From assembly GCA_041688015.1 (NCBI GenBank), contig JBDNIY010000017.1, positions 310,001 through 374,000 of the forward strand: a DNA stretch of 64,000 nucleotides. Reading direction: 5' to 3'. The translations under genes and the position numbers were made by a program. Below, in pieces: positions 23,839 to 31,973 of this stretch (position 1 is the stretch's first letter; each line of letters starts with the position of its first letter). Under the pieces are notes generated by a model, which was given only the letters and a program-made list of their open reading frames with translations, searched no databases and had not been told where the DNA came from. Source of the stretch: Parvibaculum sp041688015 (GTDB taxonomy: Bacteria > Pseudomonadota > Alphaproteobacteria > Parvibaculales > Parvibaculaceae).

Positions 23839-25026
23839 ATGGCTGAGGGCACAAACGAGGCGATGATCAATTTTGATGAGCCCGAACATCTGAATTTGTT
23901 GCGCGCCAGCGTGCAGCGGCTGGTGGCCGCTGAGATGCCGCGCGAAAAAGCGAGGCTCTGGGACCGCGACAATATTTATCCGCGCGAAGTGATGGCAAAG
24001 CTCGCAGAGATGGGCCTGATGGGCCTGACGGTCGAAGAGGCTCACGGCGGCAGCGGCATCGACATTTACGCGACCATGGCGGTGGTCGAGGAGCTGGCTA
24101 AACGCTCAACCGCGGTGGCGTGTCCCTATATCATGGCGGTTTGCTATGCAGGCATGAACCTTGGCGAGAGCGGCAGCGAGGCGCAAAAGCGTGATCTGTT
24201 GCCCAAGGTCGCCAGCGGCAACCTTCTCTTTGCCTATGGGCTATCGGAACCCAATGTGGGTGGCGATCTTGCCTCTGTCGAAACGATGGCGCGGCGCGAC
24301 GGCGACGAGATTGTCATCAACGGTGCCAAGCGTTGGTGCACGGGCGCGCATATCGCTGACTATATTTTTTGCCTGCTGCGCACCGGCCCCAAGGAAGAGC
24401 GCTACAAGAACCTCTCTATTGTGCTGGTGCCGCCGACACTTCCCGGCGTCACGATCACGCCGCTCGGTCATCTGGGCATCCGCGGGGTTGAGACCAAGGA
24501 TGTAACGTTCGACGATGTGCGCGTGCCGGCCGCTAATATTCTCGGTGGCGAGGCGATGTGGAACAAAGGCTGGAGCCAATTGGCGGGCCGCGCGTTGGAG
24601 GTCGAGAAACTCGAACTGTCGGCTTGCGCGCTGGGCATCGCGGAAGCGGCGGTGGCTGACGCATGGACCTATGCCGAACAACGCGTTCAATTTGGCCGCG
24701 CGATTGCCGAGCATCAGGTAGTGCGTCATATGCTTGTCGATGCGCGGACGAAAGTGCGGGCCATGCGCATGATGCTTTACAGTGCGGCCTGGCTTGCCGA
24801 TCAGGGGCGACCTTGCTCGGTCGAAACGTCGATGTCCAAGCTCTTTTGTTGCGAGGGCGCTGCCGAAGTGACGCAGATCTGTCAGCGCGTCACTGGAGCC
24901 TATGGGCTCTCTGACGCGATGGACATGGAGCGTTATGTGCGTGATGCAGTGAGCCTACCGATTGTCGGCGGCTCGTCCCATATGCAGAAAAACAATATCG
25001 CTAATCGTTTGAAACTCGGCGCATGA
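23839..25026 (+). CDS. Acyl-CoA dehydrogenase
   Basis: A 395-residue flavoprotein of the acyl-CoA dehydrogenase family. It has the N-terminal helical domain, the FAYGLSEPNVGGDLASVE segment of the middle beta domain that binds FAD and substrate, INGAKRWCTGAHIADY, and the C-terminal helical domain with QRVQFGRAIAEHQ. The end (VGGSSHMQKNNIANRL) replaces the more common YEGTSQIQ-type segment. It introduces a double bond into an acyl-CoA chain, passing electrons to ETF. The start follows the previous stop by three bases, so the two are one transcript. Substrate chain or ring type cannot be read. Confidence 0.9.
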   Translation: MAEGTNEAMINFDEPEHLNLLRASVQRLVAAEMPREKARLWDRDNIYPREVMAKLAEMGLMGLTVEEAHGGSGIDIYATMAVVEELAKRSTAVACPYIMAVCYAGMNLGESGSEAQKRDLLPKVASGNLLFAYGLSEPNVGGDLASVETMARRDGDEIVINGAKRWCTGAHIADYIFCLLRTGPKEERYKNLSIVLVPPTLPGVTITPLGHLGIRGVETKDVTFDDVRVPAANILGGEAMWNKGWSQLAGRALEVEKLELSACALGIAEAAVADAWTYAEQRVQFGRAIAEHQVVRHMLVDARTKVRAMRMMLYSAAWLADQGRPCSVETSMSKLFCCEGAAEVTQICQRVTGAYGLSDAMDMERYVRDAVSLPIVGGSSHMQKNNIANRLKLGA

Positions 25027-25036
25027 GGCCCTCAGT

Positions 25037-26221
25037 ATGAGCACGGCTCCTTCCCAATTTCCTGATCTTGCAGCGGCAGCAGACGAACTGGCAATGGCGG
25101 TCGTCTCGCGCGTGGATGAGATCGAGGCCAATCGGTTTTTGCCACAAGACATTGCCGATCACGCCGCGCGCCTTGGGCTGCACCGGCTCTTCATTCCGGC
25201 TGCCTATGGTGGGCTTGAAGCGCATCCGATGGCGCTCGTCGAGGTGGCCGAACGCCTTGCGCGGGTGGACGGCTCGACAGCGTGGTGTGTGTTTATCGGG
25301 GCGACCTCCGGCATGACGGCGGCGTTTCTTGAGGCGACTGAAGCGCAAGCTGCCTTTGGTGATCCAATGTCGATTGCGGCAGGCGTGTTTGCGCCGCGCG
25401 GCAAAGCGGTCCATGCGGTGCAAGACGGCGTGGCGGGGTATCGCGTCAGCGGGCGCTGGCAATGGGGATCGGGTTCGCGCAACGCGCGCACGATCATGGG
25501 CGGCGCTCTCATCATGGGTGACGATGGCAAGCCGGAGATGAGTGTGCAAGGCGTGCCACAAAACCGGATGATGGTGTTTGATGCCGATCAAGTGAGCTTG
25601 CATGACACCTGGCGCGTCTCGGGGCTGTGCGGTACAGGCAGCACGGACTTTGAAGTAAGCGACGTCTTTGTGCCAGCCTCACGCGCGCCGTCGCTCATTT
25701 CCGATAAGCCGATTGATCGGCCGCTTTATTGTTTTCCGACGTTTGGCTTGCTGGGCATTGGCATTGCGGCGGTGGCACTGGGTTTAGCGCGCGGGTCGAT
25801 TGATGCGCTGGTTGAGCTGGCGAGTGGCAAGACACCGCAAGGGTCGGCCAAGCCTTTGGCGCTCAGGGCCAAGGCGCAGCTTGATGTGTCGGAGGCGGAA
25901 GCCTTGACGCGGTCGGCGCGGGCTTATCTGGTCGAGACGATTGAAGCGGCTTGGGCGGCGGCCTCAAGCGATGGGGCGATCACGGTGGCGCATCGCCGCG
26001 ATATTCGGCTGGCGACCACACATGCGGTGCGCGCGGCGACGAAGGCGGTTGATCTCATGTACACGCTGGGCGGCGGCACATCGGTTTACAAGTCGTCACC
26101 CTTGCAGCGACATTTCCGTGATGTGCATGTCGCCACCCAGCACATGATGGTGTCGGATGCGACCTATGAACTGACGGGACGTTTGTTTCTGGGCGTGCCA
26201 ACCAATACGGCAATGCTCTAA
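25037..26221 (+). CDS. Acyl-CoA-dehydrogenase-fold flavoprotein, possible group D monooxygenase
   Basis: A 394-residue protein with an acyl-CoA dehydrogenase N-terminal and middle domain (PAAYGGLEAHPM, GSTAWCVFIGATSG, RVSGRWQWGSGSRNA) and a C-terminal Acyl-CoA_dh_2-type domain ending with LGGGTSVYKSSPLQRHFRDV. This C-terminal type occurs in flavin-dependent monooxygenases such as HsaA, DszC and hydroxylases of group D, which use reduced flavin from a partner reductase. The cluster has no visible flavin reductase. It could instead be a true dehydrogenase. It follows the first dehydrogenase gene after ten bases in the same operon. Confidence 0.82.
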   Translation: MSTAPSQFPDLAAAADELAMAVVSRVDEIEANRFLPQDIADHAARLGLHRLFIPAAYGGLEAHPMALVEVAERLARVDGSTAWCVFIGATSGMTAAFLEATEAQAAFGDPMSIAAGVFAPRGKAVHAVQDGVAGYRVSGRWQWGSGSRNARTIMGGALIMGDDGKPEMSVQGVPQNRMMVFDADQVSLHDTWRVSGLCGTGSTDFEVSDVFVPASRAPSLISDKPIDRPLYCFPTFGLLGIGIAAVALGLARGSIDALVELASGKTPQGSAKPLALRAKAQLDVSEAEALTRSARAYLVETIEAAWAAASSDGAITVAHRRDIRLATTHAVRAATKAVDLMYTLGGGTSVYKSSPLQRHFRDVHVATQHMMVSDATYELTGRLFLGVPTNTAML

Positions 26222-26236
26222 AGACGGGACGACAAT

Positions 26237-27028
26237 ATGGGACAGTTCACACGCATCGAGCGGCAGGGCCGCGTTGCCATTGTGTATTTCAATCGTGGCG
26301 ACAAGCTCAATGCGTTGTCGGTGGAGGCCATGCGCGAGTTGACCGATGTGGCGCGGTCGTTTGAGGATGATATTGAAACAAGTGCCATTGTGCTGACGGG
26401 GGCGACGACGTTTTTTTCAGCCGGGGCCGATCTCACAGATCCTGAGCTTGCTACGCGTGAGGTCATGGGTTTGATGGCGCGCCGTCAAGCGCTCCGGGTC
26501 GGGCCTGATATGTGCGACGCGTGGGAGCAGCTTGAGCAGATCACGATTTGCGCGGTGGAAGGCTTTTGCATTGGTGGCGGTTCGGCCCTTGCGGCGTCAT
26601 GCGATATTCGTGTGGCAGGCCGCAATGCTTATTTTCGGCTGCCCGAAATTCCGCTTGGCATGAACATGAGCTGGCATTCCAATCCCCGCATCACGAATTT
26701 GATGGGGCCTGCGCGCGCCAAACTGTTCATCATTCTCGGCGAAAAACTGGCAGCCCCTGAGGCGCGTGAATGGGGCCTTGTTGAATATGTTGTTGATGAC
26801 GGCGCAGCGCTTGTCGAAGCGCAAGCGCTGGCGCAAAAATTTGCTGATTTACCGCCGATGCCCGTGCGCATGTCCAAGCAATCAATCGATATGGCAGCCA
26901 AGGCGCTGAATGCGGCCGTGACCTATATGGACCGCGATCAGTTTGCGCTGGCGGCGACATCAAAAGATCAGCAGGAGGCGGTGAGCGCCTTCCTCGAAAA
27001 ACGAAAACCAAACTTTACGGGAGAATGA
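26237..27028 (+). CDS. Second enoyl-CoA hydratase/isomerase family protein
   Basis: A 263-residue crotonase-fold protein with the oxyanion segments LTGATTFFSAGADLTD and VEGFCIGGGSALAASCDIR, then FRLPEIPLGMNMSWHSNPRI, where the usual first catalytic Glu position (LPEI) is kept. The C-terminal end, FLEKRKPNFTGE, closely parallels that of the first hydratase in this operon, suggesting related but distinct steps. It lies 16 bases after the second dehydrogenase-like gene and two bases before the SDR gene. The reaction may be hydration or ring/double-bond isomerisation of a CoA ester. Confidence 0.9.
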   Translation: MGQFTRIERQGRVAIVYFNRGDKLNALSVEAMRELTDVARSFEDDIETSAIVLTGATTFFSAGADLTDPELATREVMGLMARRQALRVGPDMCDAWEQLEQITICAVEGFCIGGGSALAASCDIRVAGRNAYFRLPEIPLGMNMSWHSNPRITNLMGPARAKLFIILGEKLAAPEAREWGLVEYVVDDGAALVEAQALAQKFADLPPMPVRMSKQSIDMAAKALNAAVTYMDRDQFALAATSKDQQEAVSAFLEKRKPNFTGE

Positions 27029-27029
27029 T

Positions 27030-27800
27030 ATGGGACGCGTGAGTGGCAAGAAGGCATTTGTAACGGGCGGTGCGCAAGGGTTGGGCGAAGCAGCGGCTAT
27101 GATGCTCGCCAAGGAAGGCGCGCTTGTAACTGTTGCTGACATCAACGAGGCAGGCGTCAAGGCGGTGGCTGAGAAGATCAATGCAAAATATCCCGGTCAG
27201 GGTTTTGCCGTCGCGCTTGATGTGACGAGCGAAACGCAATGGCAAGAGGCGCTCGCCTATGGCGACAAGGCGATGGGTGGCCTCAATGTTTTATTCAACA
27301 ATGCCGGCATTGGCGGCGGCACAACGGTTGAAGACACGGATTTTGAAACATGGAAGCGCGTGCAGGCGGTGGACGTGGATTCTGTATTTCTCGGCTGCAA
27401 ATACGCAATTCCCTATATGCGGCCTCATGCACCGGGTTCGATCATCAATACATCGTCGATTGCAGGCTTGATCGCGGGCCATAATATGGCGGCCTATAAT
27501 GCAGCTAAGGCGGGCGTGTGGTTGTTGTCAAAGTCGGTGGCGCTGCATTGCGCCAAGCGTGGCTATCGCATCCGGTCAAATTCGATCCATCCGACCTTCA
27601 TCGATACACCGATCCTTGATGGCATGACGCGGGGCATGCCGAAGGAAGAATTGGTACGCAAACTGGCCAAGCAAGTGCCGCTTGGGATCATCGGTGATCC
27701 TGATGATATTGCTTATGCGGTGGTCTATTTAGCGTCCGACGAGTCGAAGTTCATGACCGGTGCAGAACTCAAACTCGATGGCGGCATCTCGGCCATGTGA
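27030..27800 (+). CDS. Short-chain dehydrogenase/reductase
   Basis: A 256-residue classical SDR. It has the nucleotide-binding motif TGGAQGLGEA, NNAGIGGG, the catalytic Ser in INTSSIAGL and the Tyr-x-x-x-Lys pair in AAYNAAKAGV. ADIN at the end of the second strand suggests NAD rather than NADP. It closely resembles 3-hydroxysteroid/cyclic-alcohol dehydrogenases in overall form. As the last gene of the operon it may oxidise the hydroxyacyl-CoA or hydroxy group formed by one of the hydratases. No thiolase follows, so cleavage must be encoded elsewhere. Confidence 0.9.
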   Translation: MGRVSGKKAFVTGGAQGLGEAAAMMLAKEGALVTVADINEAGVKAVAEKINAKYPGQGFAVALDVTSETQWQEALAYGDKAMGGLNVLFNNAGIGGGTTVEDTDFETWKRVQAVDVDSVFLGCKYAIPYMRPHAPGSIINTSSIAGLIAGHNMAAYNAAKAGVWLLSKSVALHCAKRGYRIRSNSIHPTFIDTPILDGMTRGMPKEELVRKLAKQVPLGIIGDPDDIAYAVVYLASDESKFMTGAELKLDGGISAM

Positions 27801-27911
27801 GGCGCGGCAGAGCCGTGTTGATGCAGTTTTTTTAACAGTGGACGGTGATAATCGGGAGAGTGTGGCCTTGGTGATCTTGTGCATCGTGGCTACATTCACT
27901 CAAACTGGTCC

Positions 27912-28652
27912 ATGAATATGAAGAAGCGCATCCTCATTATCCTCCATCAGGAGCATTCAAATCCAGGCCGGGTCGGCCAGGCGCTGGTGGCGCGCGGCTT
28001 TGAATTAGACATATGCCGCCATGCACTTGGCGATCCGCTGCCGCTATCACTGGATGACCATGACGGCGCTGTTGTTTTTGGCGGGCCGATGAGCGCCAAC
28101 GATAATCTTCCTTTCCTCCGTGCAGAGATTAACTGGATTAGCGATGTTGCGCTCACGTCGGGCAAGTCCTTTTTCGGTATTTGTCTCGGCGGGCAGATGC
28201 TGGCCAAGGCTTTAGGCGCTAAGGTCTATGGGCGAGGCGATCAGCGTTGCGAGATCGGCTATGTCCCGATCCGGCCGACACGGGAAGGCGCGGCGTTGTT
28301 TCAAAATCCACAATTTGTCTATCAGTGGCATGTCGAGGGGTTCGAGCTACCTGACGGCGCGACGCTCTTGGCGGAAAGTGATGACTTCCCGGTGCAGGCG
28401 ATGCGTTATGGCAATAACGCCTATGGCATACAGTTTCATCCTGAACTGACGACGCCGATGATGAGCAGCTGGCTGGAACGCGCGGCGTATCGGCTTGTGT
28501 TGCCGGGCGCGCAGGCGATTGAATTGCATCATCAGGGTCGCGCGGCGCATGATCAATCCTTGAGAGAATGGCTTGGTCACTTTTTGGATCACTGGTTGCC
28601 ACAAGATCAAATGGCAACTTCACCACATGTTTCTGCCATCTCTGGTCACTAA
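27912..28652 (+). CDS. Class I glutamine amidotransferase-like protein
   Basis: A protein of about 246 residues resembling the GMP-synthase amidotransferase domain. The nucleophile Cys is in GICLGGQMLAKALG and the catalytic His in YGIQFHPELTT. A first-strand motif RILIILHQEHSNPGRVG starts the protein. The start is uncertain: the ATG at 27912 or 27918 gives a normal N-terminus but no strong ribosome-binding site. These stand-alone GATase1 proteins include gamma-glutamyl hydrolase-like and YLR126C-type enzymes. It is separated from the SDR operon by about 110 bases. Physiological substrate unknown. Confidence 0.82.
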   Translation: MNMKKRILIILHQEHSNPGRVGQALVARGFELDICRHALGDPLPLSLDDHDGAVVFGGPMSANDNLPFLRAEINWISDVALTSGKSFFGICLGGQMLAKALGAKVYGRGDQRCEIGYVPIRPTREGAALFQNPQFVYQWHVEGFELPDGATLLAESDDFPVQAMRYGNNAYGIQFHPELTTPMMSSWLERAAYRLVLPGAQAIELHHQGRAAHDQSLREWLGHFLDHWLPQDQMATSPHVSAISGH

Positions 28653-28695
28653 CGAAGGGCGCGGGGGCGCAGTCGTTGGCTTCGGTAAAAGTAAG

Positions 28696-30111
28696 ATGAC
28701 GCAGGTATTTACAAGATCGGTCGGACGAGGACGGCGCGAAAGTGTTGCCTTTGTATTTGGCGTTGCTGTGCTCAGATTTGCCGTGTTTAGGCTTGGAAGT
28801 CTGGGGGCGGTGACGCTTGGTCTGTTGATGGGCGCGTCCACATTGGCGGTGGCGGGGTCGGCATCATCGAGCGGCATGTCCATCGGCCAGACCTTTTCGC
28901 TCAGTCCCGGCAATTTGCCAGCGCCTTATTCCGCACCGGCGGTCGGGTTTGTCGGGCCGACCAAGGTGCGCCCGGACGGGATCATGCCGCATGTGCCCAA
29001 GGGCTTTGATGTCAACGTCTATGCCAGCGGGCTTAACGGGCCGCGTGAGATGGTGGTGGGAGCTGACGGGACGCTCTATGTCGCAGAAACGCGCGAAGGT
29101 AAGGTGCTGGCCTTGCGCGACAGTGACGGCGACGGCCGGGTGGATATGCGGGTGACGCTTGTGGGCGGGTTCCGCGAACCCTCAGGCCTTGCCCTTCATG
29201 GGGCGGCACTTTATGTGGCCGACCGTCGAGCGGTCTGGCGGATCGGGTTTGACGGCGAGACGATGAAGGCTTTGCCGCGCGTGCTGGTGACGCGTCCAGG
29301 CGCGCTGGGCACGGGCGGCGGCCATATCACGCGCGAGATCGTCTTTGCGCCAGACGGCAAACATTTTTATGTGGCGATTGGCAGCCAGACCAATGTCGGG
29401 GAGGACCCTCTGCCGCGCGCGACGATCCAACAGTTCCGCATCAACGGCACTGCGCAATCAACCTATGCAACGGGGTTGCGCAGTCCGGTGGGCATGGGCT
29501 TTTACCCCGGCACCAATGATCTTTATGCCGTGGTCAATGAACGCTTCGGCCTAGGCGCGGGGTTGGTGCCGGATTATTTCACGCGTGTTGTGCGCAATGG
29601 TTTTTATGGCTTTCCCTATGCGTATCTGGGGCCGCATCCAGATCCTCAATTTGGGGAATTGCGACCAGATCTGGTTAAAATAGCTCGCGTTCCAGACGTC
29701 CTGTTTGCGCCCCATTCAGGGCCCTTTGGGCTGCTTTTCGTGCAGGGCGAGGGCTTGCCCCCGGCCTGGAATGGCGACGCGCTGGTGGCGCTGCATGGCA
29801 CGCAGGCAGATGGCGGCACGGCAGGCTTCGCCATTGTGCGGGTCGGCTTCCATCAAGGACGCCCCATCGGTGACTATCAGACGGTGATGACGGGCTTTGG
29901 ACGCGGAAAAAGCCAGACCGGCGGCGTCTGGGGGCGGCCTGTATGGTTGGCGCGCACTAAAGATGGGGCGTTGCTGGTGAGCGATGACGTGGCCAACGTA
30001 ATTTGGCGGGTGACGTGGCATGGGAACCATGTCGCCTCGTCGAGCGGCGCTAACGCCAAAGTGCCAAGCGAGACCGCGGCTATCGTGCCGGCTTCGTCGG
30101 TAAGTCCTTGA
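28696..30111 (+). CDS. PQQ-dependent sugar/sorbosone dehydrogenase-like propeller protein
   Basis: A protein of about 471 residues, exported by an N-terminal hydrophobic segment (about 30-55). ATG 28696 is preferred because the longer frame overlaps the previous gene. The beta-propeller shows repeated segments such as GLNGPREMVVGADGTLYVAE, SDGDGRVDMRV, HITREIVFAPDGKHFYVAIG and the C-terminal GRPVWLARTKDGALLVSDD, characteristic of the GDH/sorbosone dehydrogenase family of soluble PQQ-dependent aldose dehydrogenases. Members lacking PQQ are also known, and no PQQ-synthesis genes are in this window. It probably works in the periplasm. Confidence 0.82.
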   Translation: MTQVFTRSVGRGRRESVAFVFGVAVLRFAVFRLGSLGAVTLGLLMGASTLAVAGSASSSGMSIGQTFSLSPGNLPAPYSAPAVGFVGPTKVRPDGIMPHVPKGFDVNVYASGLNGPREMVVGADGTLYVAETREGKVLALRDSDGDGRVDMRVTLVGGFREPSGLALHGAALYVADRRAVWRIGFDGETMKALPRVLVTRPGALGTGGGHITREIVFAPDGKHFYVAIGSQTNVGEDPLPRATIQQFRINGTAQSTYATGLRSPVGMGFYPGTNDLYAVVNERFGLGAGLVPDYFTRVVRNGFYGFPYAYLGPHPDPQFGELRPDLVKIARVPDVLFAPHSGPFGLLFVQGEGLPPAWNGDALVALHGTQADGGTAGFAIVRVGFHQGRPIGDYQTVMTGFGRGKSQTGGVWGRPVWLARTKDGALLVSDDVANVIWRVTWHGNHVASSSGANAKVPSETAAIVPASSVSP

Positions 30112-30135
30112 TTCATAATATATTTTTTAAGTTTA

Positions 30136-30230
30136 CCACTCCGGGAATGGTGGAGCCGAGCGGGATCGAACCGCTGACCTCCTCATTGCGAACGAGGCGC
30201 TCTCCCAACTGAGCTACGGCCCCGGAGTGG
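30136..30230. repeat. 10-bp inverted repeat flanking tRNA-Ala
   Basis: CCACTCCGGG (30136-30145) and CCCGGAGTGG (30221-30230) are exact reverse complements on either side of tRNA-Ala. In the precursor they extend beyond the acceptor stem and share three bases with the 5' end of the tRNA, so they may affect processing by RNase P or 3' trimming. Confidence 0.5.
30148..30223 (-). tRNA. tRNA-Ala(CGC)
   Basis: On the reverse strand a complete cloverleaf reads GGGGCCG ... CGGCTCC with discriminator A and encoded CCA. The D-arm contains AGCTCAGTTGGGAGAGC. The anticodon loop TTCGCAA gives CGC. The T-arm is GCGGTTCGATCCCGC. It is intact. Confidence 0.97.
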
Positions 30231-30433
30231 TTCGGTTCTTTAAGCGGGGACGCGCTTTGTGTCAAGTGAGGGACGCATAGAACGTCGTGATTCTACTTTG
30301 TCAGCGACGGGTTTAGGGGCGGGGTAAAAAGCCGTGCTTGAACCGGCGCGCGTGGAGCTTTACATCTTGGCTCTAACGGAGCGTCCCGCTTCTTTTCAAG
30401 ACCGACCGAGGTCGGCTCGCAGCGCAGGGGCCT

Positions 30434-30730
30434 ATGCAATCCCTTCTTATCCTGATTACACAAGTCATCCAGATCTACACATGGGTCATCATCATTGGTG
30501 CCGTGCTGAGCTGGCTGATCGCCTTTAATGTCATCAACACCCAAAATCGTTTCGTCTATACGGTGGTGGATATCATTTACCGCCTGACGGAACCGGTGCT
30601 GGCACCGCTGCGGCGCATTTTGCCCGACCTTGGCGGGATCGATATTTCGCCAGTCGTGCTGCTGCTGCTTCTCTATTTTGCGCAGAACCTGATGTGGGAA
30701 GTCTATCGATCTGCTGTCGTGGGGATGTAA
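30434..30730 (+). CDS. YggT family membrane protein
   Basis: A 98-residue protein with an N-terminal hydrophobic helix region (about 3-30) and a C-terminal hydrophobic helix (about 74-92). Between them is the family's conserved amphipathic segment: RLTEPVLAPLRRILPDLGGIDISP, which I describe by its key TEP, PLRR and GGID elements. YggT proteins are small inner-membrane proteins linked to osmotic stress and to cell division or chloroplast nucleoid/thylakoid function (YLMG in plants). The gene is followed by YggU and folD, a common alphaproteobacterial order. Confidence 0.9.
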   Translation: MQSLLILITQVIQIYTWVIIIGAVLSWLIAFNVINTQNRFVYTVVDIIYRLTEPVLAPLRRILPDLGGIDISPVVLLLLLYFAQNLMWEVYRSAVVGM

Positions 30731-30745
30731 GCCGTCGCCTCTGTC

Positions 30746-31054
30746 TTGCGCAAAACAGCAACCGGCGTAGCCGTCAGACTGAAGGTGACGCCGAAATCTG
30801 CCTCGGCGCGTCTTGGCGAGGTGGGGGTGGATGCAAGCGGCGCAGAGTTCTTGCGGGTTCATGTTTGCGAGGTGCCCGACAAGGGCAAGGCCAATGTGGC
30901 GGTCGTCAAGCTCTTGGCCAAGGTCTGGGGCCTGCCGAAATCAGCAATCGAGGTCGTATCGGGTGCGAGCAGCCGCAACAAGGTGATCGCCATTACCGGC
31001 GAGCCGGATGCCTTGATGACAAGGCTTGAGGCCCTTCTGAGTGAGGGCGAATAG
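30746..31054 (+). CDS. YggU/DUF167 family protein
   Basis: A 102-residue soluble protein with the DUF167 signature: VRLKVTPKSASAR near the start, VHVCEVPDKGKANVAVVKLL in the middle, and VVSGASSRNKVIAITG near the end. The start is TTG at 30746; an in-frame stop six codons upstream excludes a longer version and there is no ATG nearby. The biochemical function of the family is not established. It lies 15 bases after yggT and eight bases before folD. Confidence 0.88.
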   Translation: MRKTATGVAVRLKVTPKSASARLGEVGVDASGAEFLRVHVCEVPDKGKANVAVVKLLAKVWGLPKSAIEVVSGASSRNKVIAITGEPDALMTRLEALLSEGE

Positions 31055-31061
31055 GGACGGC

Positions 31062-31964
31062 ATGGCGGACGCTCGCATTATTGACGGTAAGGTTCTTGCC
31101 TCGGCATTGAAGGCCGAGGTGAAGAAGGCAGTGGCTGAACTCAAGGCCCGGCACGGGCTGACACCGGGGCTTGGTGTGGTGCTGGTCGGCAATGATCCAG
31201 CCAGTGAAGTTTATGTGCGCAACAAGCATCGCGCGACGATTGAAGCGGGGATGAACTCGTTTGAGTACAAGATGCTCGCGAGTTCGACCGAGGCGGAAGT
31301 ATTGGCAAAGGTCGCCGAGCTGAACGCCAATCCCGCCATACACGGCTTTTTGGTGCAGTTTCCCGTGCCCGATCAGGTTTCACAGCAGGCGGTGATCGAC
31401 GCGATTGATCCCATCAAAGATGCCGACGGTTTGCATCCGCTGAATGCGGGGCGTCTTGTGAGTGGGTTGCCTGCCATGGTGCCTGCGACGCCTGAAGGCT
31501 GCCTGATCATGGCCAAGCACGCCGCAGGCGGCGATCTGTCGGGTCTGCATGCGGTGATCATTGGGCGCTCAAATCTCGTTGGTAAGCCGGTGGCGCAATT
31601 GCTGCTGAAGGAAAATTGCACGGTGACGATTGCGCATAGTCGCTCGCGCGATTTACCCGCGATTGCGCGGACCGCCGATATTTTGGTGGCCGCTGTGGGG
31701 CGCGCGCAGATGGTCAAGGGCGATTGGGTCAAGCCCGGCGCCATTGTCATTGATGTCGGGATCAACCGGATACCTGCCCCCGAAAAGGGCGAAGGCAAGA
31801 CGCGGCTGGTGGGCGATGTAGATTTTGCCGAGGCCGCAAAAGTGGCGGGGGCCATTACGCCTGTGCCCGGCGGCGTTGGGCTGATGACAGTGGCCTGTCT
31901 TATGCGCAATGCTGTGATAGCCGCCTGTCGCCAACATGGTGTGCCGGTGCCTGAAAACATCTGA
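31062..31964 (+). CDS. folD: Bifunctional methylenetetrahydrofolate dehydrogenase/cyclohydrolase
   Basis: A 300-residue FolD. ATG 31062 is preferred over 31041 because it follows the YggU stop and gives the normal N-terminus (ADARIIDGKVLA). Key features are the catalytic Lys in YVRNKHRAT, the QFPVPD segment, the Rossmann motif GRSNLVGKPVA and PVPGGVG near the end. The enzyme interconverts methylene-, methenyl- and formyl-tetrahydrofolate with NADP in one-carbon metabolism. One oddity: the highly conserved Pro after PGGVG is Leu here (PGGVGLMT), which may be a natural substitution or an error. Otherwise length and motifs are normal. Confidence 0.93.
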   Translation: MADARIIDGKVLASALKAEVKKAVAELKARHGLTPGLGVVLVGNDPASEVYVRNKHRATIEAGMNSFEYKMLASSTEAEVLAKVAELNANPAIHGFLVQFPVPDQVSQQAVIDAIDPIKDADGLHPLNAGRLVSGLPAMVPATPEGCLIMAKHAAGGDLSGLHAVIIGRSNLVGKPVAQLLLKENCTVTIAHSRSRDLPAIARTADILVAAVGRAQMVKGDWVKPGAIVIDVGINRIPAPEKGEGKTRLVGDVDFAEAAKVAGAITPVPGGVGLMTVACLMRNAVIAACRQHGVPVPENI

Positions 31965-31973
31965 GGTAATGCC

